Shown: positions 28,749-39,772, counted from the first letter of the stretch. The stretch: 64,000 nt of DNA from VKMB-3413 sp041027365 (GCF_041027365.1 NZ_JBFTEH010000004.1:1-64000), one strand, 5' to 3'. The notes: generated by a model not told the origin, from the letters alone. Numbers and translations: made by a program.

Positions 28749-29126
28749 ATGCTCCAGGCCATCACCGTCATCTTTCTCTGCCAGCTCGCCGGCGAAACGA
28801 TCACCGTCGCCTCCAGCCTGCCGCTGCCCGGCCCGGTGGTGGGCATGGTTCTCCTGTTCCTGATCCTCGTCCTGCGCGGCGGCGTGCCGGAGGATGTCGG
28901 CAAGGTCGGGGACACGCTGCTCGGCAATCTGTCCCTGCTCTTCGTCCCCGCCGGAGCCGGTATCCTGCAGCACCTGGCGCGGCTGGAGAACGAGGCGATG
29001 GCGATCTCCGTCACCCTGGTCGTCTCGACCCTCGTCACCATTGCCGTCACCGCCTTGATCATGAACCGCTTCGGCCCCGGGCGGGCCCGCAGGGATGCCT
29101 CGGCTGGCGAGGAGGGCGGGCAGTGA
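28749..29126 (+). CDS. lrgA: CidA/LrgA holin-like membrane protein
   Basis: The 125-residue protein has four hydrophobic helices and the LrgA pattern ITVIFLCQLAGETITVASSLPLPGPVVGMVLLFLILV...GNLSLLFVPAGAGIL. LrgA/CidA proteins are holin-like and modulate autolysis or metabolite export across the inner membrane. The lrgB start overlaps its TGA (GTGA), so the two are coupled. A charged C-terminal tail (RARRDASAGEEGGQ) is cytoplasmic by prediction. Confidence 0.88.
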   Translation: MLQAITVIFLCQLAGETITVASSLPLPGPVVGMVLLFLILVLRGGVPEDVGKVGDTLLGNLSLLFVPAGAGILQHLARLENEAMAISVTLVVSTLVTIAVTALIMNRFGPGRARRDASAGEEGGQ

Positions 29127-29845
29127 CCGCGTCGCTCGCCGACATCTGGGTCTATCTGGCCGCCAGCCCGCTCCTCTCGCTGACGATGACGCTGGTCGCC
29201 TTTCAGGGCGCGCAGTGGCTCTACCGCCGCACCGGCTCGCCGGCGCTGCTCAACCCCGTGCTGACGACGGTGATCGCCATCGTCGCCGTTCTGCTCGCCA
29301 CCGGCACCAGCTACCAGACCTATTTCCAGGGCGCGCAGTTCATCCACTTCCTGCTGGGGCCGGCGACCGTCTCCCTGGCGATCCCGCTCTACCGCCAGTT
29401 CGAACGGGTGCGCCGCAGCGCGCTGGCGCTGGCGGCGAGCCTGCTGATCGGCTCGCTGACGGCCATGGGGACGGCCGTGGCACTCGGCTTCGTCATGCGC
29501 GTCGATGCGGTGAGCCTCGTCTCGCTGGCGCCGAAGTCGGTGACGGCGCCGGTCGCCATGGGCATTTCGGAGAAGCTCGGCGGCCTGCCGTCGCTGACGG
29601 CGGTGTTCGTGATCGTCACCGGCATTCTCGGCGGTGCGCTCGGGCCCTTGCTGCTCGACCGCCTGGGCATCCGCGATCCCGCCGCGCGCGGCTTTGCCAT
29701 TGGCACCGCCTCGCACGGCATCGGCACGGCACGCGCCCTGCAGGAGAGCGAGGTCGCCGGCGCCTTCTCCGGCCTCGCCATGGGGCTGAACGCGCTGGCG
29801 ACGGCGGTCATCCTGCCGCTGATCTGGTCGCTGCTCTTCCGGTAG
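29123..29845 (+). CDS. lrgB: LrgB-family membrane protein
   Basis: The 240-residue partner of LrgA has about seven membrane helices, with the family blocks LNPVLTTVIAIVAVLLATGTSYQTYFQGAQFIHFLLGPATVSLAIPLY, LAPKSVTAPVAMGISEKLGGLPSLTAVFVIVTGILGG and GFAIGTASHGIGTARALQESEVAGAFSGLAMGLNALATAVILPL. It starts with GTG 29123 inside the lrgA stop. Related proteins act in cell-death control in Gram-positives and glycolate export in plant plastids; the role here is not known. Confidence 0.9.
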   Translation: MTASLADIWVYLAASPLLSLTMTLVAFQGAQWLYRRTGSPALLNPVLTTVIAIVAVLLATGTSYQTYFQGAQFIHFLLGPATVSLAIPLYRQFERVRRSALALAASLLIGSLTAMGTAVALGFVMRVDAVSLVSLAPKSVTAPVAMGISEKLGGLPSLTAVFVIVTGILGGALGPLLLDRLGIRDPAARGFAIGTASHGIGTARALQESEVAGAFSGLAMGLNALATAVILPLIWSLLFR

Positions 29846-30083
29846 TGCCGCAGCGCGGGCGGCAACGAGATGCGTTCGAAGATGCAGTCCCATGGTCGCT
29901 GTACCGGGGTCCGCGGCCGCTGGGCTGATGCGCCAAGCCGCGTTCCCGGTCCCGTCCGCGGCGCGGGATCCGTGGACGGAGCGCGGCGCCGGGCTTATCC
30001 CGGTGGAGACGCCTTGACCGGCGACGACACCGAAGTCTTACAGGGCGGGCCGACGATCCGTCCCACCAGAACCGGAGCCCGCT

Positions 30084-32090
30084 ATGAGCCTCGTCTCGAC
30101 CGACATCATCGACGGCGTCGCCGTCGTCACCGCCGACAACCCGCCGGTCAACGCACTCGGCCACGCGCTCAAGGTCGAGCTGATGAACGTCTTCTCCCGG
30201 CTGCGGGACGATGCTCCCACGGCCGCGGTGCTGATCGCCGCCGGCCGCACCTTCATGGCCGGCGCCGACGTGCGAGAGTTCGGCCAGCCGATCCAGCCGC
30301 CAGCGATCTTCGATGTCGCGGCGCTGATCGAAAGCCTGCCGTTCCCCGTTGTGGCGGCGATCCACGGCAATGCGCTCGGCGGCGGTCTGGAACTGGCGCT
30401 CGGCTGCCACGCGCGGATCGCCGAGCGCGGGACGCGGCTCGGCTTTCCCGAGGTGACGCTGGGCGTCATTCCGGGATCGGGCGGCGTCGTGCGGACCGTG
30501 CGGCTCCTCGCACCGGCGGATGCCGTGGCGCTGGTGACGTCGGGCGAGCGGATCTCGGCCGAAAGGGCCGCACGCCTCGGCCTGATCGACCGCGTCGTTG
30601 ATGGAGACCTGCGTGAGGCGGCGATGGACTATGCGCGCGAACTTGCATTCGGTCGGCGTCCGGCGCCGTTGTCGGAGCGGCCGACGCCTGACGATCCCGG
30701 GCCCGATTTCTGGGCCGAACAGGAGACCGCGGTCCGCCGCAAGGCGCGCGGCAGCCAGGCGCCGCTGGTCGCGCTGGACGTTCTGCGAACCGCCTATGCC
30801 GAGCCTTTCGAGGCCGCGCGGGTCGTCGAAGGGAAGGCCTTCGAGCGCCTGCGCGACAGCGGGGAGGCGCGGGCGCTGCGCCACGTCTTCTTCGCGGAGC
30901 GGCGCGCCGCCAAGGCCGCGAAGGCCGACGGGGCGCGGAAGGTCGAAACCGTCGGCATCGTCGGCGGCGGCACGATGGGCGCCGGCATCGCCACGGCGCT
31001 CCTGCAGCGCGGGCTGACCGTCACGCTCGCCGAGACCACTGCCGAGGCGGCTAAGGCGGGGCGGGCGCGCGTCGAGGCGGCGGTCACCGCCGCGGCCAGG
31101 CGGGGCTTGGTGAAGGACGCGAGCGCGGTGCTCGCGGGTCTTGCCACGACGACCGATTTCGCCGCTTTCGGCCCCTGCGATCTCGTCGTGGAGGCGGTCT
31201 TCGAGGACCTCGCGGTCAAGCGTGACGTCTTCCGGCGGCTCGAGGGTGTCGTCAGCCCGAACGCGATCCTCGTCACCAACACCTCGTTCCTCGATCCGCG
31301 CGAGATCGCCTCAGCGGTATCCGACAGGACACGCTTCCTCGGCCTGCACTTCTTCAGCCCTGCGCAGGTGATGAAGCTCGTCGAGATCGTGCCCCTGCCG
31401 GAAACCGCCGAGGCGACGCTGGCGACGGCCTTCGCCCTCACCGAGCGGCTCGGCAAGGTCGGCGTCCGGAGCGGCATCTGCGAGGGCTTCATCGGCAACC
31501 GCATCTACAAGCGCTATCGCACCGGCGCCGAGGACATCGCGCGCGAGGGTGTGCCGATCGCGCGGATCGATGCGGCGATGCGCGGCTTCGGCCTGGCGCT
31601 CGGCCCGTTCGAGACGCAGGACCTCACCGGTCTCGACATCGCCTTTCGCCAGCGGGAGGCGGCGCGGGCGGCGGGCGAGGATATTCCGGAGACGATCGGC
31701 GACAGGCTGGTGAAGGCCGGCCGCCTCGGCCAGAAGAGCGGCGGCGGCTGGTACGACTATGCCGAAGGCGATCGCACGCCGCGCCCCTCGGCGGCGACCG
31801 CGGCGATCCTTGCCGCGGCCGGCGTGCCGCGCGAGGCACCCGGCCTCGCCGAGGCGGAGATCGCCGCGCGCCTTGTGGCCGGAATGGCGGAGGAGGGGGC
31901 TGCGATCCTCGCGGAGGGCGTTGCCGGCGATGCTTCCGACATCGACCTCGTCGAGATCCACGGCTACGGCTTTCCGCGCTGGCGGGGTGGCCCGATGCAT
32001 CTCGCGCGCGAGATGGGGCTGGCAAAGCTCGAAGCGGCGCTCGGCCGGCCGGCATCGGACGCGCTGCGGCAACTCGTCGAACCCGCCTGA
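30084..32090 (+). CDS. Bifunctional enoyl-CoA hydratase / 3-hydroxyacyl-CoA dehydrogenase
   Basis: The 668-residue protein fuses a crotonase domain and an NAD-dependent dehydrogenase for two steps of fatty acid beta-oxidation. The crotonase half has the oxyanion regions GRTFMAGADVREF and GNALGGGLELALG with the catalytic-type glutamates of FPEVTLGVIPGSGG. The dehydrogenase half has VGIVGGGTMGAGIATALLQ, VEAVFEDLAVK, TNTSFLDP, FLGLHFFSPAQVMKLVEIV and the C-terminal GFIGNRI...GPFETQDLTGLDI. GGAG precedes ATG 30084. It stands alone without a thiolase gene, so the chain partner is elsewhere. It is FadJ/FadB-like; exact orthology is uncertain. Confidence 0.93.
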   Translation: MSLVSTDIIDGVAVVTADNPPVNALGHALKVELMNVFSRLRDDAPTAAVLIAAGRTFMAGADVREFGQPIQPPAIFDVAALIESLPFPVVAAIHGNALGGGLELALGCHARIAERGTRLGFPEVTLGVIPGSGGVVRTVRLLAPADAVALVTSGERISAERAARLGLIDRVVDGDLREAAMDYARELAFGRRPAPLSERPTPDDPGPDFWAEQETAVRRKARGSQAPLVALDVLRTAYAEPFEAARVVEGKAFERLRDSGEARALRHVFFAERRAAKAAKADGARKVETVGIVGGGTMGAGIATALLQRGLTVTLAETTAEAAKAGRARVEAAVTAAARRGLVKDASAVLAGLATTTDFAAFGPCDLVVEAVFEDLAVKRDVFRRLEGVVSPNAILVTNTSFLDPREIASAVSDRTRFLGLHFFSPAQVMKLVEIVPLPETAEATLATAFALTERLGKVGVRSGICEGFIGNRIYKRYRTGAEDIAREGVPIARIDAAMRGFGLALGPFETQDLTGLDIAFRQREAARAAGEDIPETIGDRLVKAGRLGQKSGGGWYDYAEGDRTPRPSAATAAILAAAGVPREAPGLAEAEIAARLVAGMAEEGAAILAEGVAGDASDIDLVEIHGYGFPRWRGGPMHLAREMGLAKLEAALGRPASDALRQLVEPA

Positions 32091-32187
32091 CGACCGTCGC
32101 CCCACCGCCGGGTCGAAGCCCGCCCGCGGAAAGCTGCTCCGGTTTCCGGGCTGACATCGGCGCGCCGGCCCATTATCTCAGCGCCCG

Positions 32188-33354
32188 ATGCCCGCCAAGA
32201 TGCCGAAGCCCCGCCGCTCCTTGAACCTGTCGCTCGCCGATGCGCGGCGCGTCTGGATGCGCGCGCAGCGGCTCGATGCCCGCGAGCCGTTCGGCGCCGG
32301 GCCGGAGGCGACCCGCGCGGCGGTCGAGCATCTCGGCTATGTGCAGATCGACACGATCAACGTCATCGAGCGCTGCCACCACCACATCCTCTGGAACCGG
32401 ATCCCGGCCTATCGGCGAGCCGACCTCCACCATGCTCAGAGCACCGAGAAGTCGGTGTTCGAATATTGGACGCACGCCCTGTCCTTCGTGCCGACGCGCG
32501 ACATCCGCTTCTTCCTGCCGGACATGAAGCGGCACAAGGAGGCGCCTTCGAACTGGTTCCGGTCGGTGACGCCGCAGGATCTGAAGAAGGTGCTGACGCT
32601 CATCCGCCGCGACGGCCCGCTCACCATCCGCGACATCGACGACGATGTGCTGGTCGAGAAGGACCATGCCTGGGCGAGCCGCAAGCCGTCGAAGCGGGCG
32701 CTGCAGCTCGGCTTCTACGCCGGCACCCTGACCGTCAGCGCGCGCGACGGCATGCTGAAGACCTACGATCTGATGGATCGGCATTTCGGCTGGGAGAAGC
32801 GGCCGCGGCCGGCGAGCGAGCGACAGGTGCTCGATTATCTGCTCGACCGGGCGCTGCGGGCGCAGGGGATCGTCAGCCTCGACTCGGTCTGCCACCTCGA
32901 CGCCAAGCGCAAGGGCGCCATCCGCGAGGTCGTCGAGGCGCGTGTCAGGCGCCGGCGGCTCGTGCCGGTTGCGATCGAGGGAGCCGAGACGGTCGAGCAC
33001 TGGGCCGAGCCGGAAGCGGTGGCCGACGTGCCGCATCCCGCCGAGGATCTGGTGCATATCCTCTCGCCCTTCGATCCCTTGATCATCCAGAGGAAGCGGC
33101 TGGCGCTGTTCTTCGGCTACGAGCACCGCTTCGAGGCCTATGTGCCGAAGGACAAGCGGATCACCGGCTATTTCGCGCTGCCCGTGCTCGTCGGCGACCG
33201 CGTCGTCGCGGCGATCGATCTGAAGGCCGATCGCGCGAGCGAAAAGCTGATGATCCAGCAGTGGACGGCGGTCGGCGCGGGGCCGAGCGCCGCGGAGCGG
33301 GCGCTGATCGACGCCGAACTCGACCGCTTTGCTGCCTTCCAGTTCGCCGGCTGA
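32188..33354 (+). CDS. YcaQ-like winged-helix DNA glycosylase
   Basis: The 388-residue protein starts LSLADARRVWMRAQRL and has AAVEHLGYVQIDTINVIERCHHHILWNRI. The Q-x-D of VQID is the active-site motif described for YcaQ/AlkX interstrand-crosslink DNA glycosylases. Later blocks VFEYWTHALSFVPTRD, ILSPFDPLIIQRKRLALFFGYEHRFEAYVPKDKRITGYFALPVLVGDRVVAAIDLKADR match the family end. It should excise bulky alkylated or crosslinked purines. It converges on a yqaA-type gene. Confidence 0.88.
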   Translation: MPAKMPKPRRSLNLSLADARRVWMRAQRLDAREPFGAGPEATRAAVEHLGYVQIDTINVIERCHHHILWNRIPAYRRADLHHAQSTEKSVFEYWTHALSFVPTRDIRFFLPDMKRHKEAPSNWFRSVTPQDLKKVLTLIRRDGPLTIRDIDDDVLVEKDHAWASRKPSKRALQLGFYAGTLTVSARDGMLKTYDLMDRHFGWEKRPRPASERQVLDYLLDRALRAQGIVSLDSVCHLDAKRKGAIREVVEARVRRRRLVPVAIEGAETVEHWAEPEAVADVPHPAEDLVHILSPFDPLIIQRKRLALFFGYEHRFEAYVPKDKRITGYFALPVLVGDRVVAAIDLKADRASEKLMIQQWTAVGAGPSAAERALIDAELDRFAAFQFAG

Positions 33355-33420
33355 GCGGCGCGGCACCATCCACGGGAGCGCGACCCACAGCCGCCGCCGG
33401 CCTCTCTTCGGGCGGCGCGG

Positions 33421-33864
33421 CTATCCGGTCCACCAGAGCGCGACGCCGGCGATGGCGGCATAGCGCGCCAATTTCTCGACGGTGACCAGCAGCGTGAACG
33501 CCGGGAGCGGGGTGCGCAGCGTCCCGGCGACGACGGTCAGCGGATCACCGACGATGGGCGCCCAGGCAAAGAGCAGCGACCAGAGGCCGAAGCGCCGGTA
33601 CCAGCGCACCGCCTTGTCGTAGCTCGCCCGCGACACCGGAAACCAGCGGCGATCGAGAAAGCGGATCAGCGAGCGCCCGCAGAGCCAGTTGAACAGCGAC
33701 CCGGCGACGTTTCCCGCCGTCGCTGCCAGCACCAGCAGGAGGGGATCGCCGCGGCCGGAGACGAGGAGGGCGGAGAGCAGCGCTTCCGACGTACCCGGCA
33801 GCAGCGTGGCGGCGAGAAAGGACGAGAGGGCGAGCCCGCCATAGGTTGCGAGGGCGTCAGCCAA
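33421..33864 (-). CDS. YqaA-family (DedA-related) membrane protein
   Basis: The 147-residue protein has four hydrophobic segments with the family motif SFLAATLLPGTSEALLSALLV...AATAGNVAGSLFNWLCGRSLIRF and later WAPIVGDPLTVVAGTLRTPL. These belong to the SNARE-associated/VTT-type fold, in which related DedA proteins move phospholipids across the membrane. Function of the YqaA branch is not established. The gene ends 66 bases from ycaQ, with a GC-rich imperfect inverted repeat between them. Confidence 0.82.
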   Translation of the reverse strand: MADALATYGGLALSSFLAATLLPGTSEALLSALLVSGRGDPLLLVLAATAGNVAGSLFNWLCGRSLIRFLDRRWFPVSRASYDKAVRWYRRFGLWSLLFAWAPIVGDPLTVVAGTLRTPLPAFTLLVTVEKLARYAAIAGVALWWTG

Positions 33865-34023
33865 GGAGCGCCGGATCCACTGGCACCGTCCGCTTGTCGT
33901 CGTTCATTCGGGAGAAGTCTCGCGCTGCCCGCTCGGATGGTCTGTGGCACGAGGCGGCGATTCAGGAAAGCGCCGCATTCGGTCCCCGGGATGGGCAAGG
34001 CGTTCGCCGCCCGAGGGAGCAGC

Positions 34024-34425
34024 CTAGATGTCGACGCCCTCGCGCCGCATCGCGTTCGCCGCGCCGAGGGCGCCGAGGAGCCAGGTGTCGGCATAGGGCT
34101 TGTCGATGAAGCCGAGCGGGCGTGCCGCCAGTGCCCGGGCCTCGTCCGCCGCGCCGATCGCGGCGCTGACGAACAGCGAGGGAATGTCGTGATCGCGGCG
34201 CAGGAACTCCGCCACCTCCACCCCGTCCGAGCCATGGGCCAGATGGATGTCGACGATCGCGATGTCGACGCTCTCGCGCGACAGGATCGCGAGGACCTCG
34301 GCCAGGTCGGCGGCAATGCCCGCGACCCGGTAGCCGTGCTCCTTCAAAAGCGCTTCGAGGCCGAGCGCGACCATCGGTTCGTCCTCGACGATCATCAGGT
34401 TCGGATTGGACGGCGGCGGCTGCAT
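34024..34425 (-). CDS. Single-domain response regulator
   Basis: The 133-residue CheY-like receiver has the acidic pocket (VEDEP), the phospho-acceptor Asp in IAIVDIHL near residue 60 and the conserved Lys in FIDKPY near 109. There is no output domain. Such stand-alone receivers in Rhizobiales often work with HWE or HisKA_2 histidine kinases; none lies nearby. GGAGG lies eight bases before ATG 34425. It is divergent from a diguanylate cyclase across about 400 non-coding bases. Confidence 0.88.
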   Translation of the reverse strand: MQPPPSNPNLMIVEDEPMVALGLEALLKEHGYRVAGIAADLAEVLAILSRESVDIAIVDIHLAHGSDGVEVAEFLRRDHDIPSLFVSAAIGAADEARALAARPLGFIDKPYADTWLLGALGAANAMRREGVDI

Positions 34426-34825
34426 CCGGGTCCTCCCTTTAGGACATGGAAGACACGATAGCGCATTTCGTTCCCGGCCATCAGACTTTCTCTGGCGGGG
34501 ACGAGTACAAAATGCCGCATCGAAGAGCGGCCTGGTCGATTTCCTGTCCGTCGCCAGGGTCTCCCAGCGCGGGATTGCTGGACGCCCACTTCGGCGCAAG
34601 GCAGGACATCGGCATCCGGGCCCTCGAGAAGTCTGCGGCCGCAAGGGCAGGCGCGCTTCCCCTGCATTCGCGGCTGCGTTCTGCCGGAGCCGCACCTCAA
34701 AGGACGCCCCGCCTCGCGCTAATGATCCGGAAACCATGGCCGGCGGGGCGACTTTTCCAGACCGCAATTTCCGATCATAGGGCTACCGTACCTTCCGGTA
34801 GAGGCTTCCTGACAGGAGAATCAGC
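34426..34825. other. Divergent intergenic region, response regulator / GGDEF gene
   Basis: No gene is supported here. The 400 bases separate divergent genes and must hold both promoters. Near the response regulator side a minus-strand GGGAAC at 34475-34470 recalls a general-stress sigma -35, but the matching GTT element is not at the right distance. AGGAG at 34814-34818 serves the TTG start of the GGDEF gene. Confidence 0.45.
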
Positions 34826-35695
34826 TTGCGGGTGTATATCTTCATGCAGCGCATCGGCTGGCCGCGGTCCTATGTCGGCAAGATCATCGCGATCTGCTTC
34901 GTCGGGACGCATGTGCCGCTGATCGCGCTGGTCGGCTGGACGCTTTCGCGCGGCGACTTCGTCTCCGCCCTGCCGATCCTCGGCGTGGCGCTCGCGGCGA
35001 CCCTGGTCGGGACGGGGCTGACGATCGCAGGCGTCGCCGGCATGCTGCAGCCGATCGCCGCGACGACGGAGGCGCTCGATCGCTACGCGGCCGAGCGGCA
35101 GCGTCCGGACCTGCCATCGGCCTATGACGATGTTGCCGGGCGGCTGATGGCCAGCGTGCAGTCGACGGTCCTCGATCTCGACCGGACCCTCGGCGATCTC
35201 GAGGCGCAGACGGTCACGGACCCGCTCACCGGGCTGAACAACCGGCGCTGGCTCCACGCCATCGGTGCCGACATGGTGGAGGATGCCCGCACCGGAGGGG
35301 GGGACCTGTCGCTGCTCGTCATCGATGTCGACGGGTTCAAGCAGCTGAACGACACGTACGGCCATATCAGCGGCGACCGCGCCTTGATCGTGGTCGCCGA
35401 TGCGATCCGTTCGTCGGTCCGCGACGGGGACGAGGCGGTGCGGATCGGCGGCGACGAGTTCTGTGTCCTCCTGCCCGACGCCGACCGCGAGGCGGCAGCC
35501 GAGATCGGTCGGCGGATCCGGGAGACCGCCCGCCGCTCGGTCGACGATTTCCTGGGCGCCGGCGCGCTGACCCTCAGCGTCGGCGCCGCGACGCTCGCCC
35601 GCTCCGACCGCGTCTTCGAAGATCTCTATCGCCGCGCGGACGAAAGGCTCTATCAGGCCAAGAGCGACGGCCGCGACCGGCTCGTGCTCGGATAG
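34826..35695 (+). CDS. Membrane-bound diguanylate cyclase
   Basis: The 289-residue protein has two N-terminal membrane helices (about residues 18-42 and 46-75), a short linker and a GGDEF domain with DVDGFKQLNDTYGHISGD and RIGGDEFCVLLP (GGDEF at 208-212). It should make cyclic di-GMP at the inner membrane. It likely starts with TTG 34826, as AGGAG lies seven bases upstream; ATG 34844 would be a shorter choice. Its TAG stop lies inside a hairpin shared with yidD. Confidence 0.9.
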   Translation: MRVYIFMQRIGWPRSYVGKIIAICFVGTHVPLIALVGWTLSRGDFVSALPILGVALAATLVGTGLTIAGVAGMLQPIAATTEALDRYAAERQRPDLPSAYDDVAGRLMASVQSTVLDLDRTLGDLEAQTVTDPLTGLNNRRWLHAIGADMVEDARTGGGDLSLLVIDVDGFKQLNDTYGHISGDRALIVVADAIRSSVRDGDEAVRIGGDEFCVLLPDADREAAAEIGRRIRETARRSVDDFLGAGALTLSVGAATLARSDRVFEDLYRRADERLYQAKSDGRDRLVLG

Positions 35696-35719
35696 GGGGC
35701 GGCGCCCGCCGACCCTATC
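35691..35719. terminator. Bidirectional hairpin shared by GGDEF gene and yidD
   Basis: GATAGGG (35691-35697) pairs with CCCTATC (35713-35719), and an inner GGCGG/CGCC extends the stem. Both TAG stops (plus strand 35693-35695, minus strand 35717-35715) lie inside the stem arms. No T tract follows on either side, so efficiency is uncertain. Confidence 0.6.
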
Positions 35720-35975
35720 GCTCCGGCACCTCGTCGATGCCGTGGGTGCCGAACGGGCCGCAGCGGGCGACGCGCCTTGTCGACAGCCAGCCGCCGCGCC
35801 AGAGCCCGTGGCGCGCGATCGCCTCATAGGCATATTCCGAGCAGGTCGGGATGTGCCGACAATGGCTGCCGACGAGCGGCGACAGCGTTAGCTGGTAGAG
35901 CCGCACGAAGGCGGTCCCGGCCAGGCGTCCGGGCGTTTTTCGCCAGGGGCCGGTATAGTTTCGGCTCACGGTCAT
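35715..35975 (-). CDS. yidD: Membrane protein insertion efficiency factor YidD
   Basis: The 86-residue protein carries the YidD core RLYQLTLSPLVGSHCRHIPTCSEYAYEAIARHGLWRGGWLSTRRVARCGPFGTHGIDEVP, with the conserved cysteines. It assists YidC-dependent insertion of inner-membrane proteins. In many bacteria it lies next to rpmH-rnpA-yidC; here it is apart from them, as is usual in alphaproteobacteria. The start ATG 35975 has no strong ribosome binding site. Confidence 0.95.
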   Translation of the reverse strand: MTVSRNYTGPWRKTPGRLAGTAFVRLYQLTLSPLVGSHCRHIPTCSEYAYEAIARHGLWRGGWLSTRRVARCGPFGTHGIDEVPER

Positions 35976-36176
35976 GGTAGGCGCGGACGATTCGGCTGGG
36001 ATGGCGGGTTCATGGGCCTAAGGTAAGCGGTTCACCGGCCGGCGCAATCGCTCGCCGCGCTCGCGGCCGCCTTGTCTTGCATTGGCGCGCCGTCGCGCGA
36101 TGTTGAGACTCGGATAGGCGAAGGTCCTGATGCCGGGCCTCTGTGCTCCGGCTGCAGGGGGGAGCGGAAAGTCAGT

Positions 36177-37079
36177 ATGGACCTCTCGACCGATTTCGAC
36201 CCGGCCTATGGCAGTGCCATCGCGCTGGAGCCGGGAATCATCAGGGTAACGGCGAACAACCCGTCGGCCTTCACCTTCATGGGCACCAACTCCTATGTCG
36301 TCGGGGACGGCGCCAGCTGCTTCGTGGTGGATCCGGGTCCCGACGATCCGGCACATCTCGATGCGATCACCGCCGCCGTGGGCGGACGGACCGTCGATGC
36401 CGTGCTTCTCACGCACACCCATCGCGACCACAGCGCTCTCGCGCGCCGCGCCGCGCAGGCGTTTGGCGCGCCGCTCGTCGGAGGCGCCGGCATCCGCTCG
36501 CAGGCTGGGCAAGAGACGGGAGACGTCGTGCTCGACGCCGCCGCCGACCGTGAACTCGTCTTCGACCGCACGCTCGACGACGGCGCGATCCTCAACCTCG
36601 GCGGTCTGGCGGTCGAGGCCATCGCCACGCCGGGGCACGCCTCCGACCACCTGGCCTTCGCGCTCGGCGGCACGGGCGTGCTTCTGTCCGGGGATCACGT
36701 CATGGCCTGGTCGACCAGCGTCGTCGCGCCGCCGGACGGCTCGATGCGACAATACATGGCGTCGCTGGAGCGGCTGCTCGCGCGTTCCGAACGGCGCTAT
36801 TTGCCGGGCCATGGCGGCCCGGTCGAGCGGCCGGCCGCCTTCGTGCGCGGGCTCCTCCAGCATCGGCGCATGCGCGAGGCGGCGATCCTGTCGCGGCTTC
36901 AGGCCGGCGACCGGACGATCCCGGAGATCGTGACGGCGATCTACCGGGGGCTCGACCCCCGGCTGACCGGCGCTGCGGCGCTGTCGGTGCTGGCGCATCT
37001 TCAGGCGCTGGTGGCGGACGGCGCCGTGCGGAGCAGTGACGCCGAGCCTTCGCCCGGATCGATGTTCGAGTTGCGGTGA
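36177..37079 (+). CDS. MBL-fold metallohydrolase (LACTB2-like)
   Basis: The 300-residue protein has NPSAFTFMGTNSYVVGDG, VDPGPDDPAHLDAI, the metal site LLTHTHRDHSALA, then IATPGHASDHLAFAL, LLSGDHVMAW and YLPGHGGPV. A C-terminal winged-helix-like segment follows (HRRMREAAILSRL...TIPEIVTAIYRGLDPRLTGAAALSVLAHLQAL). This is the LACTB2-like branch, whose human member is an endoribonuclease; the bacterial substrate is unknown. A purine-rich GGGGGGAGCGGAAAG run precedes ATG 36177. Confidence 0.88.
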   Translation: MDLSTDFDPAYGSAIALEPGIIRVTANNPSAFTFMGTNSYVVGDGASCFVVDPGPDDPAHLDAITAAVGGRTVDAVLLTHTHRDHSALARRAAQAFGAPLVGGAGIRSQAGQETGDVVLDAAADRELVFDRTLDDGAILNLGGLAVEAIATPGHASDHLAFALGGTGVLLSGDHVMAWSTSVVAPPDGSMRQYMASLERLLARSERRYLPGHGGPVERPAAFVRGLLQHRRMREAAILSRLQAGDRTIPEIVTAIYRGLDPRLTGAAALSVLAHLQALVADGAVRSSDAEPSPGSMFELR

Positions 37080-37140
37080 AGCGGTCGGACGACCGGCTCG
37101 ATCGTGCAACGCCGGCTCGGCCCCTCCCGGTGCGTCCTGC

Positions 37141-38052
37141 TCAGTCGGTCGTGCCCTTGCCGGTCATCGCCGCGTCGAGGTCGTCGAGGAAGCTGCGGAT
37201 GAACCGGCGGTTCTGGCCGAGGTCGATGCCGATCGAGCGGGAGACCGAGCGCATGTCGACGAAGGTCTCGTTGCCGTCCTGAACGATCTGGATCTCGACG
37301 TCGCTCGGCAGGGCGAAGAGGGGATCGCGTGCGACGGCGGAAATCCGGTATTGATCGCTGTCCGGCTGTTGCGGCGTCGGAGCGGAGGCCTCCAGTTCGG
37401 CGCTGGAGCGCGGGGTCGGAACCGGGATGTCCACCGTGCCGCTGACGCCGAGGTCGCCGTTGGCGCGGCGCTCCGCCGCCACGGCCGGATCGCCGGCGAT
37501 GACGCCGTCGATCTTCCAACCCTTGGCGTCGAGAACATCCCGCGCCGCCTTGTAGACCGTGGGGGCGTCGGCGAGATAGCGGCGGCCGCTGACGATGCTC
37601 GGCGTCGCCGGGGTCTTCGCCTGGAGCGGCAGCCCGGTCGGCTGGGCCGCATCGATGACCGCGGCGATGCTGTCCGGCGCCAGCGCCTCGGTATAGGCGG
37701 CGTTGGTCTGCGGGTTGGCGAAGGCGAGATAGGCGGCGAGGCCGAAGGGCGCCAGCGCCAGCAAGGATACGCCGAAGCCGGCGACGACCGCCCCGCCGCC
37801 GGTGACGCCGTGGATCCAGACGCGTGCCAGACCGTAAAGCGCGACGACGAAGGCGAGGGCGGCGAGCGCCACCCCGAGCAGAAGCAGCCCGATCAGCGCC
37901 TGCGGCACGATGCCGCCGAGCCGGAAGACGACGACGCCGATGACGATCAGGAGCAGCGAGAAGGTCGCAAGGCTGCGGGAAAAACCCGCGAGCCGCAGCC
38001 GCTTCCTGAGATAGTGCCCCGAGACGGGGAGGCGCCCGTAGACTGAGTTCAT
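37141..38052 (-). CDS. DUF1499 membrane-anchored protein
   Basis: The 303-residue protein has three hydrophobic helices in its first 120 residues, then a soluble DUF1499 domain with YPAL-type features: RRYLADAPTVYKAARDVLDAKGWKID...QYRISAVARDPLFALPSDVEIQIVQDGNETFVDMRSVSRSIGIDLGQNRRFIRSFLDDLDAAM. The family is of unknown function and common in alphaproteobacteria and plastids. ATG 38052 gives MNSVYGR; a GTG three codons earlier is possible. Confidence 0.82.
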   Translation of the reverse strand: MNSVYGRLPVSGHYLRKRLRLAGFSRSLATFSLLLIVIGVVVFRLGGIVPQALIGLLLLGVALAALAFVVALYGLARVWIHGVTGGGAVVAGFGVSLLALAPFGLAAYLAFANPQTNAAYTEALAPDSIAAVIDAAQPTGLPLQAKTPATPSIVSGRRYLADAPTVYKAARDVLDAKGWKIDGVIAGDPAVAAERRANGDLGVSGTVDIPVPTPRSSAELEASAPTPQQPDSDQYRISAVARDPLFALPSDVEIQIVQDGNETFVDMRSVSRSIGIDLGQNRRFIRSFLDDLDAAMTGKGTTD

Positions 38053-38128
38053 GCCGCACACATAGCCCTATGCCGGCGGCAGCATAGAGCAGGCCGTGCC
38101 GGCATTGAAGGCAGGCGCGACCGTGATC

Positions 38129-39772
<1,644 letters not shown>

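Noticed and set aside
34470..34475. Minus-strand GGGAAC before the response regulator as an EcfG-type general-stress promoter
   Set aside because: No GTT element lies 16-17 bases downstream, so the second half of the consensus is missing.
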